Shown one piece after another: positions 7,537 through 14,442 of a stretch of DNA of 24,129 nucleotides (positions are counted from its first letter, which is position 1; each line of letters opens with the position of its first letter). Location of the stretch: IMG/VR virus record IMGVR_UViG_3300040801_003223, positions 1 to 24,129 of that record; one strand, given 5' to 3'. Made by a program: the position numbers and the translations under genes. The notes under the pieces were generated by a model. It saw only the letters and a list, made by a program, of their open reading frames with translations. It was not told where the DNA came from and ran no database searches. The DNA is from a virus.

Positions 7537-8112
7537 ATGGATGTTGATATTGATCTTCGCACAGACTTTGACCCATTGAAATACTTTCCAGAGGCTGTTC
7601 GCGCGTCTCGTGTGCAGAGTGGTGAACTAAAACCACATGCTGCTGGTGTGTATTTTCAGTCTATATCAAAAGACAAAATCACAGGTCTTGCAGCGATTCC
7701 GTATGAACAGGCCGAAGAATTAGGATATTTTAAGATCGATTTTCTTCACCTATCATTTCTGGATAACTTCGAAAGCAAAGAAGAAGTTCGTGCTTTGCTG
7801 AAAAAAGAACCCAATTGGGTACTATTGCAAAGTTCAGAAGCCGTCAGTAAGCTGTTTCAGCTGCATAACCATTTCGAACTGGTGTCACAAGTCAAACCAC
7901 AGTCTGTACAAGAACTAGCAGACTGTATAGCGTTAATTAGGCCAGGAAAACGGTACTTACTGAAACCATACTTAAAAGACCGAAACGCAATTCGCAATGA
8001 GCTATATACCGCTCCAGAAGACGGACGAGCGTGGTTCAAAAAACCTCATGCCGTTGCCTATGCACTAACAACCGTCCTCCAACTGCATTTAATCGAAGCT
8101 AAAATACTATAA
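7537..8112 (+). CDS. DnaE palm-like mini protein
   Basis: This 191-residue protein resembles scattered conserved parts of the catalytic palm of bacterial DNA polymerase III alpha (C family). VDIDL near the start corresponds to the PDxDxDF motif with the two catalytic aspartates (here D4 and D6). PHAAGVYF (33-40) corresponds to the HAxGVV segment. LGYFKIDFLHLSFL corresponds to the K-x-D-F-L-x-L motif with the third aspartate (K66, D68). LADCIALIRPG (128-137) corresponds to VALYRPG. DnaE is about 1100 residues; PHP, fingers, clamp-binding and OB regions are absent. Related mini-DnaE genes occur in T4-like marine phages with no known function. ATG 7537 is the only in-frame start after the TAA at 7513. 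Confidence 0.6.
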   Translation: MDVDIDLRTDFDPLKYFPEAVRASRVQSGELKPHAAGVYFQSISKDKITGLAAIPYEQAEELGYFKIDFLHLSFLDNFESKEEVRALLKKEPNWVLLQSSEAVSKLFQLHNHFELVSQVKPQSVQELADCIALIRPGKRYLLKPYLKDRNAIRNELYTAPEDGRAWFKKPHAVAYALTTVLQLHLIEAKIL

Positions 8113-8115
8113 ATA
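8108..8115 (+). promoter_or_regulatory. T4-type late promoter (TATAAATA)
   Basis: A perfect TATAAATA, followed by CTCC, overlaps the stop codon TAA (8110-8112) of the DnaE-like gene. Transcription should start near 8121, leaving a leader of about 15 bases with AGGAG for the next gene. Confidence 0.8.
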
Positions 8116-8137
8116 CTCCTACATTTAGGAGATTATG

Positions 8138-8608
8138 ATGCGCGTACTGAACACAATCCACTTATCTGACTTTCAAAAGAAAGTCCTCGCGATCACAAAA
8201 GCAGCACCAACGCCACAAGTTGCTTTTGAAGAACTACGAAACCAACCTCAAGACGAACAACGAAACATAGTTGGAGCGCGTGATATCCTTCAAAAACTTG
8301 GGCTTCTTGAAGTTACCGACAGCACTATCGAAGTAACCGAAAAAGGCGAACAAGTGATGGCAGATGAGTATCTAATCGATGAAACAGGCGAGTTGACTGC
8401 CGAAGCCCAAAAATATCTGGGCGGCGCCAGTGGCAACCAAGCAGCACAACAACAGCAGCCCGAAATGGGAGGCGAGCAAGACATGGAAGGCGGCGAAGAC
8501 CTTGATTTAGACGCCGATATGGATCTCGAATCCCCAGAGAAAAATCCGTTTGAATCTTTAGATTTGCTGTGTGATATCCACCACCGATCCAAATTTCTAA
8601 AGGGCTAA
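8138..8608 (+). CDS. Winged-helix-like protein with acidic tail
   Basis: This protein has about 156 residues. The first 75 form a plausible winged helix: three helices (FQKKVLAITKAA; AFEELRNQP; VGARDILQKLGLLEV) followed by a hairpin (STIEVTEKGEQVM). The second half is low complexity, with QQQQ and an acidic run of Asp, Glu and Gly (about residues 100-135), then a short basic C-terminus. It could be a DNA-binding or virion-associated protein. ATG codons occur at 8135 and 8138; AGGAG (8127-8131) is 3 bases from the first and 6 from the second, so 8138 is preferred. The stop overlaps the stop of the minus-strand gene. Function is unknown. Confidence 0.6.
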   Translation: MRVLNTIHLSDFQKKVLAITKAAPTPQVAFEELRNQPQDEQRNIVGARDILQKLGLLEVTDSTIEVTEKGEQVMADEYLIDETGELTAEAQKYLGGASGNQAAQQQQPEMGGEQDMEGGEDLDLDADMDLESPEKNPFESLDLLCDIHHRSKFLKG

Positions 8609-9057
8609 ACAGGTAGAATGTGAACTTTCTTGTGGACTTCCATTCCTTCAGGAATAGCTTTCCGTTTGCGTCGCTTAACACTAACAACTTCTGTCATATC
8701 GAATCTCGGCAAAGGCCCAATAACTCGTTTAACGAACTCTACGTTAAACGTCTTATAAATCTTGCTGCTTTCTGCTGAAACACCAAGACGAGAGAACTCA
8801 AATGATATAGGAAAACGTTCACGTCTATGTTCCCACCACATTGCTGCTATATCGACGATAAATTTTTCATTAACACCTTCGGGACCACACCAATCTAGCA
8901 CAAACGCATGTATGTTTTTATCATCAGCATTGTCGACGATCGTCAATAGGTGATCATCTCGGTATTTCACCAACGTTATAAATGGATACCCATTGTAGTT
9001 CGCTGGATGGCTTTCGACAATTAACGGTAGTGGATTTCCTCGTGTTCGTTTCTTCAT
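8605..9057 (-). CDS. Conserved T4-like hypothetical protein, the only minus-strand gene
   Basis: This 150-residue protein reads well as a soluble protein, with RGNPLPLIVES, YNGYPFITLVKYRDDHLLTI, VLDWCGPEGV, FEFSRLGVSAESSKIY and EFVKRVIGPLPRF, and ends in a basic KRRKRK segment. Proteins of this kind are recalled from T4-like marine phages without an assigned function. AGGA precedes the ATG at 9057, and a perfect late promoter on the same strand lies 27 bases upstream. It ends in TAG, and its last codon overlaps the stop of the converging gene. Gene status is secure from promoter, ribosome site and composition; function is not known. Confidence 0.75.
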   Translation of the reverse strand: MKKRTRGNPLPLIVESHPANYNGYPFITLVKYRDDHLLTIVDNADDKNIHAFVLDWCGPEGVNEKFIVDIAAMWWEHRRERFPISFEFSRLGVSAESSKIYKTFNVEFVKRVIGPLPRFDMTEVVSVKRRKRKAIPEGMEVHKKVHILPV

Positions 9058-9083
9058 AGTTTATATCCTGTTGTTCTTTACAA

Positions 9084-9091
9084 TATTTATA
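9084..9091 (-). promoter_or_regulatory. T4-type late promoter on the minus strand
   Basis: TATTTATA on the + strand reads TATAAATA on the minus strand and points at the gene ending at 8605. It is back to back with the plus-strand element at 9114, with 22 bases between them. Confidence 0.8.
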
Positions 9092-9099
9092 GTACACAG

Positions 9100-9111
9100 A
9101 TTCGCGCGAAT
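9100..9111. promoter_or_regulatory. 12-bp perfect palindrome between divergent late promoters
   Basis: ATTCGCGCGAAT is its own reverse complement. It sits between the two back-to-back TATAAATA elements and could be a dimer binding site controlling both, or simply chance in a short A/T and CG-alternating sequence. No second copy was noticed. Confidence 0.4.
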
Positions 9112-9113
9112 AA

Positions 9114-9121
9114 TATAAATA
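9114..9121 (+). promoter_or_regulatory. T4-type late promoter (TATAAATA)
   Basis: A perfect TATAAATA. Transcription would begin near 9127. The ATG at 9123 would then be outside the transcript, which moves the start of the following gene to ATG 9141. Confidence 0.8.
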
Positions 9122-9140
9122 CATGAAACTGAGGTTATAT

Positions 9141-10616
9141 ATGGCTAACGAAAAACTGTGTTCAAAAAACTATCTGCAGTGTCAAGATGATAAACTTCTA
9201 ACAAAAACACGTAAGAAAGTGAACGCAAAATCACATAAGAAAAGAGTGTACGGCACGGATCATGGATATTTCCCATCTGCGCTTGGCGGAGATGGAATTG
9301 GAGAAAGCATGTCAAAAATTAACGAAATGCACAATGGAGTTATACCAGGGACGTTTTCGTCGAACGTATTTGCACATATGTCGGCAACATCAAACGACAA
9401 AGATATGAAACGAGAAAACCGCCGAAGCGCACCTCGCAAGCGTTCTTTTGCTGAATTTCTTCAGTGGAGAAACCGTGCTGAGGAAGAAGAAAATACAATC
9501 GACCCAGATGAATGGAATGCAGCATTTTCAAAAGATGCTTATTATCCATCCGAAGAGGATATGGATTTTGATTTTCCGTTTGATCCATACGTAGATGATC
9601 CGACAGCGGAATTTAACCCAAATACAGAATATGATGACTTTCCGTTTGATCCATACGTAGATGACGATCAACGATATCCAGAAAATGAAGAACAGCATCG
9701 TCGATTTGGTAGTTTTGACGATGAATTCGATGATGAAGATGATGAATTCGAAGACGATGACGAATTTAACGAGTTCGAAGATGACGATGATGAATTCAAT
9801 GACGATGAGTTCGACGATGATCCTGAAGAATTCGACGACTTTGATGCCGAGAGAGAGCTGAATTTTGATGACGAATACCAGTTCGATGGGTACGAAGACG
9901 ACGAATATGACAACATGGGAGGTATGACAGGACAACTGGTTAACTTCTACCGGTTAGACAACCGATCGTCAATTAGAGGCGAAGAAGAACAAGAAGCGAC
10001 TGGCCCTGGTGGATTTACGCCGGGTCAAGCGGCAGGACAACCTGCAGCTTCTAGCGGAAATATACAAGCACCTAAAATTGACCGTGCTCGAATCTTATTC
10101 CAGCAGTTAATTAACCGCCCCGATTCCTCGAGACGTTACATAATCGATCAGTTTATTCAGCGCCTAGATGTAACTGAATCAACAGCAGTTTCGTATTACG
10201 AACGTATAGCAAAAGAATTCGGTTTAACAAAACATGACGATGACGATGTTGGTGGCGAGTTAGACATGGGAATGGGCGATGAAGACATCTCTAGTGCGTC
10301 CTCGCCTGAGACACCAGAAGTAGAGATGTCGCAAGAAGAACTCGATCAACAGGAACCTAATCAACAGGGAATTATTCGTCGTGTTGAGGGAGCTCACCTC
10401 GTCTATAAACGACAAATGGAGGATGGCGGTTTCGAAGAGCTGTGGGTATATAATATCGGCGATACAATGAAAGATTCTCTAGATATTCGCCGAGCGATTC
10501 TAGCAGGTACGGACATTCCTCGAGGACACACACGTTCGGATGATGGTCAACAGTCGTATACATTAACGACTATGGGTAATGCACAGTTACTCCATATTAC
10601 AGGGCTCCACAACTAA
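9141..10616 (+). CDS. Large acidic protein with a small helical module
   Basis: The product has 491 residues. The N-terminus (about 1-110) is basic and includes SHKKRVYGTDHGYFPSALGG. The middle (about 120-260) is extremely acidic, with repeated DEFDDDDEFN-type runs and two copies of FPFDPYVDD. Around residues 315-365 is a helical module (ARILFQQLINR...SRRYIIDQFIQRL.VTESTAVSYYERIAKEFG) that resembles the two modules of the protein at 18134. The C-terminal 90 residues (IIRRVEGAHLVYKRQ...GGFEELWVYNIG) look like a compact domain. Acidic phage proteins can be DNA mimics or chaperones; nothing decides here. ATG 9141 is chosen over 9123 because it has GAGG upstream and lies inside the expected transcript. 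Confidence 0.6.
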   Translation: MANEKLCSKNYLQCQDDKLLTKTRKKVNAKSHKKRVYGTDHGYFPSALGGDGIGESMSKINEMHNGVIPGTFSSNVFAHMSATSNDKDMKRENRRSAPRKRSFAEFLQWRNRAEEEENTIDPDEWNAAFSKDAYYPSEEDMDFDFPFDPYVDDPTAEFNPNTEYDDFPFDPYVDDDQRYPENEEQHRRFGSFDDEFDDEDDEFEDDDEFNEFEDDDDEFNDDEFDDDPEEFDDFDAERELNFDDEYQFDGYEDDEYDNMGGMTGQLVNFYRLDNRSSIRGEEEQEATGPGGFTPGQAAGQPAASSGNIQAPKIDRARILFQQLINRPDSSRRYIIDQFIQRLDVTESTAVSYYERIAKEFGLTKHDDDDVGGELDMGMGDEDISSASSPETPEVEMSQEELDQQEPNQQGIIRRVEGAHLVYKRQMEDGGFEELWVYNIGDTMKDSLDIRRAILAGTDIPRGHTRSDDGQQSYTLTTMGNAQLLHITGLHN

Positions 10617-10620
10617 TCTG

Positions 10621-10649
10621 TTGAAGTTTTTAGTTATGTCCTCGATAAT
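10621..10649 (+). promoter_or_regulatory. Sigma70-like promoter
   Basis: TTGAAG (10621-10626) and GATAAT (10644-10649) are separated by exactly 17 bases, matching four and five consensus positions. The expected start is about 10656, directly before the ribosome site of the next gene. Confidence 0.55.
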
Positions 10650-10664
10650 TTAAACAGGAGGACA
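10637..10664 (+). promoter_or_regulatory. Hairpin sequestering the AGGAGG ribosome site
   Basis: TGTCCTC (10637-10643) pairs with GAGGACA (10658-10664). The right arm covers most of the Shine-Dalgarno sequence AGGAGG (10656-10661) of the gene at 10670. The -10 box of the local promoter is at the start of the loop, so mRNA begun there lacks the left arm and leaves the site open, whereas readthrough mRNA from upstream can hide it. Confidence 0.5.
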
Positions 10665-10669
10665 AGACC

Positions 10670-10945
10670 ATGTCAAATTATAAAGATTGGGAGGGCGCCG
10701 TTCCTGTTAATGGTAATATCACGCCTATTACACGCCGCCCCATAGAACAAATTGACTCTTCAACGTGGGAAAAACTCTCAACATCAGAGCTTATCGATCA
10801 GCGAAACGCGTTAATCGAACGGATGAACATCGCTCGATCAATGGGTAATGCAAACATGATCGCAACAATGCAACAGGGGTTGATGTACATAGATGCTTTG
10901 TTGCAAGAACGGGAGAGTAATGGCGATGGATCGCGTTTAGTATGA
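10670..10945 (+). CDS. Small helical protein of unknown function
   Basis: This 91-residue protein is unrecognised. About residues 35-80 are strongly helical (LSTSELIDQRNALIERMNIA, then MGNANMIATMQQGLMYIDAL). Similar small proteins with a QRN.L.ERM...MGN..MI pattern occur in T4-like marine phages and may be virion or regulatory components. A strong AGGAGG lies 8 bases before the ATG. It overlaps the next gene by four bases (ATGA). Confidence 0.55.
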   Translation: MSNYKDWEGAVPVNGNITPITRRPIEQIDSSTWEKLSTSELIDQRNALIERMNIARSMGNANMIATMQQGLMYIDALLQERESNGDGSRLV

Positions 10946-11364
10946 CCAACATGCTGCGTTTTACTCGCGGAGAGTTAAAAAGACGAGCGACTCAACGAAA
11001 TCTGTTAAAAGAGATCGTGTTCATGTCAGATCGTCCAGCCGATGCTCGTGATATTGAAATTATTACATTAAAACAACGATTACGAGATCAAGCGATGTCT
11101 GAAGCCTGGGACATAACACCCGACGCAACTTCTGTCGACCAAACCATTCAGACATTATTAAACACAAAATTTTCATCTGCAAAAGAATTTGTAGAAATCG
11201 AAAACCATCACATCACTGTTGGCATCAACACGCCAATAGTAGATGATGCGGCGATTGATAGAGCGTTGATGCTATTAATACAAGTTGACGATATCACAAA
11301 AACATCATACATTGAATTTGGGGATGCAATAAAAATATATGGAACTCGATATAAGCCAATCTGA
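10942..11364 (+). CDS. Hypothetical protein (140 residues)
   Basis: This protein is not recognised. It begins with a basic helix (FTRGELKRRATQRNLLKEIV) and has no cysteines or transmembrane segment. Translation probably couples to the upstream gene through the ATGA overlap, because no good Shine-Dalgarno sequence is present. Its last 26 bases overlap the nucleotidyltransferase gene in another frame, a long overlap even for a phage. Confidence 0.55.
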   Translation: MTNMLRFTRGELKRRATQRNLLKEIVFMSDRPADARDIEIITLKQRLRDQAMSEAWDITPDATSVDQTIQTLLNTKFSSAKEFVEIENHHITVGINTPIVDDAAIDRALMLLIQVDDITKTSYIEFGDAIKIYGTRYKPI

Positions 11365-11989
11365 AGACATGATTCGTGTCTTATCGCTATTACATCAAGC
11401 AGGCCACACAACGGCAATTATTGCAGGTGGTGCTATTCGCGACAGATTCCACGGGGTGGAAGTTTCTGACATAGATGTGTATATACAGTACACTCCAAAC
11501 ACTCTGTCGCCATTTCCACGACAGAAGTATTCTGGGCCAGAATGGTTAACCTACTGGACTTCGGTGTTGAAACTCCAGACAACAGGGTACCGAGCTTTGG
11601 CTGACGCGGTTGACTACTACTACTCCACGTATGCAGACGAAGAAGATTCTAACGCCAATCGAGTGGTTGCTGTGTGGAACGTGTGGAAAAATTATATCAA
11701 ATACCAAATAATTCTTACATCCCTCTCTCCAATCGACTACGTTGAACGACATTTTGACTTTGGTATTTGCAAAGCGTATTGTGATGGTACTAAAGTAAGG
11801 CTAACACGCGATTTCATCACCGACTCACAGAAGAAATCTATAACGTTGGTGGGTAAGAATTTAAGCCGCACCCAATGCATTTACGCTGTAGAAGATCACC
11901 TACCAAGAATCCAGGCCAAGTACCCTAACCACCAATTTAAGGTTGCGCCTTGGAATGAGGGTATTTTAGCTGCCGAAAAACAAATGTAG
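11339..11989 (+). CDS. Nucleotidyltransferase-fold protein
   Basis: This 216-residue protein has the signature of the DNA polymerase beta-type nucleotidyltransferase superfamily near its N-terminus. IIAGGAIRDRFHG has the Gly-Gly pair at 30-31 and R34-D35, and SDIDVYI supplies the two metal-binding aspartates D44 and D46. The spacing matches tRNA nucleotidyltransferase and poly(A) polymerase heads. The rest lacks the RNA-binding domains of those enzymes, so the substrate is unknown. Similar stand-alone proteins occur in T4-like phages. The gene starts inside the upstream gene without a clear ribosome site and ends in TAG. Confidence 0.65.
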   Translation: MELDISQSEDMIRVLSLLHQAGHTTAIIAGGAIRDRFHGVEVSDIDVYIQYTPNTLSPFPRQKYSGPEWLTYWTSVLKLQTTGYRALADAVDYYYSTYADEEDSNANRVVAVWNVWKNYIKYQIILTSLSPIDYVERHFDFGICKAYCDGTKVRLTRDFITDSQKKSITLVGKNLSRTQCIYAVEDHLPRIQAKYPNHQFKVAPWNEGILAAEKQM

Positions 11990-12042
11990 CCTAAAAACTA
12001 GGTTTGTGGTAAAATAATATATAATTGATACGGGAATAACAT

Positions 12043-12648
12043 ATGGCACTAGTAGCAATCAGCGGATCGCAAGGGTCTGGCAAATCAACAATTATCAGCA
12101 AAATTCAGGAGCTGGGGTTTAATATCATAGAACGAAAAACCTCTCGGTCAATACTGTCTGAATGGGGCGTTTCGCTCCAACAGGTCAATAATGACCCAAA
12201 TCTGACTCTCAAGTTCCAAGAAGAGATCACTCGCCGGAAATTCAACGACGAACGGGCTGCAATTCTTGATACGCAGCGGTTGTATTTCACTGAACGCACG
12301 CATGCTGACCTATTCACCTACGCTTTGGTTTCTCTCGGAAAGGATAACCATCACAGCGAATGGTTGGATCGGTATTACAGAACGTGCATGGAATATAACC
12401 AGTGGTATGCTAGTGTATACTATCTCCGCGCCGGTCACTTTAATATAGAACACGACGGAACGCGTGGATCTAATATGCATTACTCACGCATGGTCGATTT
12501 GACTATGCTTGACATAACACAACAAATGGTGCATACTTCTAAATTGACTGTGATCGAAACACCCGATCTTATTCAACGGGTAAACATTATTACGATGCAA
12601 TCGCGGGGTTTGGCGCCGCTATCAGATTCAGACTATCAAGGAGAATAA
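12043..12648 (+). CDS. P-loop NTPase/kinase (AAA_28-like)
   Basis: This 201-residue protein opens with ALVAISGSQGSGKSTI, a textbook Walker A (G8 to T16). EERTH-like FTERTHADLFTYAL at about residues 85-100 resembles the segment after the catalytic Asp/Glu in NadR-type and deoxynucleoside kinase-like ATPases. SRMVDLTMLDI and an Arg-rich tail follow. The length fits a single kinase domain. A nucleotide or nucleoside kinase role is likely from the fold, but the substrate cannot be read. A perfect TATAAT at 12020-12025 lies upstream without a credible -35 box. Confidence 0.6.
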   Translation: MALVAISGSQGSGKSTIISKIQELGFNIIERKTSRSILSEWGVSLQQVNNDPNLTLKFQEEITRRKFNDERAAILDTQRLYFTERTHADLFTYALVSLGKDNHHSEWLDRYYRTCMEYNQWYASVYYLRAGHFNIEHDGTRGSNMHYSRMVDLTMLDITQQMVHTSKLTVIETPDLIQRVNIITMQSRGLAPLSDSDYQGE

Positions 12649-12654
12649 TAACAC

Positions 12655-13746
12655 ATGTCCGGACATTGCAAAGACGAAAAGTGTGGTTGTGGGGATCATC
12701 AAGCCCCAACCGGTGAGTACAATTACACCAATTACGACGAAAAAATGCCTGAGCTAATTTTCAGGTATGACAAAGATTTTTATCCGTTGGATGAAACATT
12801 ACCTGACCCTCAAGTTGACCCAATCATTCCAGGGAAACGTGTTCCGCTGGATAAAGTTGGAATTGCACCAGTTGATCTACCGATCAAAGTATATCGTCGC
12901 GATGGTGGAGTGCAAGAATTACAAGCACAGGCGTCCTTGTATTGTTCGTTAGATGATAGCAATGCAAAAGGATTAAACCTCAGCCGGTTGTATCTTCTAA
13001 TGCACGAAACGATTAAAGACCATCTATCGATTGATGGTATTAAAGGTGCTTTGAAGGAAATGGCGGAAAAACAAGGTGCTCGCAAGGCATTTTGTAAGTT
13101 GCGGTTCAAATACCCATGGACACAGAAGGCGTTACGCTCTCGTCAACCTCTTGATGAATACGAGATGGAAAATGGTTTGTATGAAAAACTAGGTAACGGC
13201 GAAAGGATCAGTCTAAAAAAACTCGAGGGACACATCGCATATAATGTTGTTCTCGAGGGTCGGTATGAGATGCTCGACTATGGCGATGGGCCATATCCAA
13301 CGTATCAGTTCTTCCTTACTGTCGATTACGTGTACAGTTCAACATGTCCATGTAGTTTTGAACTGGCACATAACGCTACTGAATTACGCAACGCAGCAGC
13401 GAATGCTCATAGTCAACGTAGCATCATGACAACAACCGTTCAGTTTGATCCTAACCAAATGGTGTGGATTGAAGACCTCGTCGAATTACACCGACAACAT
13501 ATTCCAACAGAGGTTCAGGTTGTTGTTAAGCGCCGTGATGAACAGGCTTTTGCTGAACTGAACGGTTCTAACCTTCTGTTCAGTGAGGATGCAGTGCGAC
13601 TAATGTACGCTGCACTGGATGAGTGGTATGACCTGGGACGAATTGCTAACTTTACAATCAGCACAGCACACCAAGAATCGCTGCACCCCTGGGATGCAAT
13701 AGCTGTGGTAAGTAAGCATTCAGACTGCGCCCCAAGCAGACGATAA
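12655..13746 (+). CDS. folE2: GTP cyclohydrolase FolE2 (type IB)
   Basis: This 363-residue protein carries FolE2 signatures: STCPCSFEL (the metal and catalytic cysteine region, C231 and C233), AHSQRS about 20 residues later, and ESLHPWDAIAVV near the C-terminus. FolE2 converts GTP to dihydroneopterin triphosphate, the first step of folate and of 7-deazaguanine (preQ0, queuosine) synthesis. It replaces the zinc enzyme FolE when zinc is short, and can use other metals. An extra Cys/His-rich head (GHCKDEKCGCGDH) is present. It lies 6 bases after the kinase gene, with GGAG before the ATG. The QueD-like and DpdA-like genes further on support a deazaguanine role. Confidence 0.85.
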   Translation: MSGHCKDEKCGCGDHQAPTGEYNYTNYDEKMPELIFRYDKDFYPLDETLPDPQVDPIIPGKRVPLDKVGIAPVDLPIKVYRRDGGVQELQAQASLYCSLDDSNAKGLNLSRLYLLMHETIKDHLSIDGIKGALKEMAEKQGARKAFCKLRFKYPWTQKALRSRQPLDEYEMENGLYEKLGNGERISLKKLEGHIAYNVVLEGRYEMLDYGDGPYPTYQFFLTVDYVYSSTCPCSFELAHNATELRNAAANAHSQRSIMTTTVQFDPNQMVWIEDLVELHRQHIPTEVQVVVKRRDEQAFAELNGSNLLFSEDAVRLMYAALDEWYDLGRIANFTISTAHQESLHPWDAIAVVSKHSDCAPSRR

Positions 13747-13797
13747 CAACCAAGGTCGAACGGCCTTAATAATTACATAAAATATAGGAGAAATAAA

Positions 13798-14007
13798 ATG
13801 CAACATGTTTTAACAATCGGCCCAAATAACGGGGTTAAAGTATACAAGTCACTACGCTCAGCATCGAGAGCACTTAGCGGTAACGGAACCGACGGTCTTC
13901 GTCGTACAATCGCTCGTCGTCTTGATGTTGGCGGTGGTTTTGTAGGCAGCGTTTGGGTACAAGCGTCAAATTACCCCGTAGGTAACGCAACTTCAACAAC
14001 ATTCTGA
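13798..14007 (+). CDS. Small NUMOD1-like protein
   Basis: This 69-residue protein contains VKVYKSLRSASRALSG, which resembles the opening of the NUMOD1 DNA-binding module of homing endonucleases (V.VY.S...A...L), followed by RRTIARRL. It might be a free-standing helix-turn-helix regulator or a remnant of an endonuclease. ATG 13798 has AGGAG upstream, and a strong terminator follows the stop. The 51-base gap before it contains a weak 6-bp hairpin (13752-13767). Confidence 0.5.
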   Translation: MQHVLTIGPNNGVKVYKSLRSASRALSGNGTDGLRRTIARRLDVGGGFVGSVWVQASNYPVGNATSTTF

Positions 14008-14031
14008 TCACATTCTTAATGTGACAAATAG

Positions 14032-14062
14032 AAGGCGGATCACTTGATCCGCCTTTATTTTT
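14032..14062 (+). terminator. Rho-independent terminator
   Basis: AAGGCGGATCA (14032-14042) pairs perfectly with TGATCCGCCTT (14045-14055), with a two-base gap that opens to a normal loop. TATTTTT follows. A second smaller hairpin (TCACATT 14008-14014 with AATGTGA 14018-14024) lies just before it. This is the only convincing intrinsic terminator in the window and closes the folE2 block. Confidence 0.9.
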
Positions 14063-14090
14063 CTATGCATACTAAAAAGTATTAAATAAG

Positions 14091-14098
14091 AATAAATA
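14091..14098 (+). promoter_or_regulatory. Late-promoter-like element (AATAAATA)
   Basis: AATAAATA differs from TATAAATA at the first base and lies between the terminator and the ATG at 14128. It could start the GGDEF-EAL transcript late in infection. Confidence 0.4.
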
Positions 14099-14127
14099 CC
14101 CAAAATTAAAAATAGGAAATTTGTTTG

Positions 14128-14424
14128 ATGGTTGGCAACACAAAATTAAGAGTTATAGGAAAAAACATTCAACTCTCGATAGCAGAAAAGGAGTGGCTAG
14201 GCGTAATGAAACGCCAATTTGGTTGCACGGAACAAGAGGCTCTTGAAGAAATTATTATGTATAAACGCGAACAAGCGTTTGGTTATCAGCAACAAGGAAA
14301 TATAGATCTCGCCCGGATGCTTCTACAAGAAATTGATGAGTGGGATGATACACGCGAGGCTGAATATAAAGAAGCAAAAGACCGTATCGAACAATTTAAC
14401 AACACAATAATAACACACATTTGA
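14128..14424 (+). CDS. Small hypothetical protein (98 residues)
   Basis: This protein is unrecognised, highly charged and helical, with LSIAEKEWLGVMKRQFGCTE and a C-terminal helix rich in Glu, Lys and Asp. TTG 14125 and ATG 14128 are adjacent; AGGA at about 14114 fits ATG 14128. It precedes the cyclic-di-GMP gene by 18 bases and is probably co-transcribed with it. Confidence 0.5.
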   Translation: MVGNTKLRVIGKNIQLSIAEKEWLGVMKRQFGCTEQEALEEIIMYKREQAFGYQQQGNIDLARMLLQEIDEWDDTREAEYKEAKDRIEQFNNTIITHI

Positions 14425-14442
14425 TCAGGGAGAGATTAACTA

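Noticed and set aside
9528-9935. Minus-strand frame rich in Ile, Val and Phe opposite the acidic gene, resembling a membrane protein
   Set aside because: It is the antisense of GAT/GAA/TTC codon runs; it has no promoter or ribosome site of its own.
12015-12030. Perfect TATAAT before the P-loop NTPase
   Set aside because: No recognisable -35 box at 15-19 bases and no extended -10; A/T-rich gaps give such hexamers by chance.
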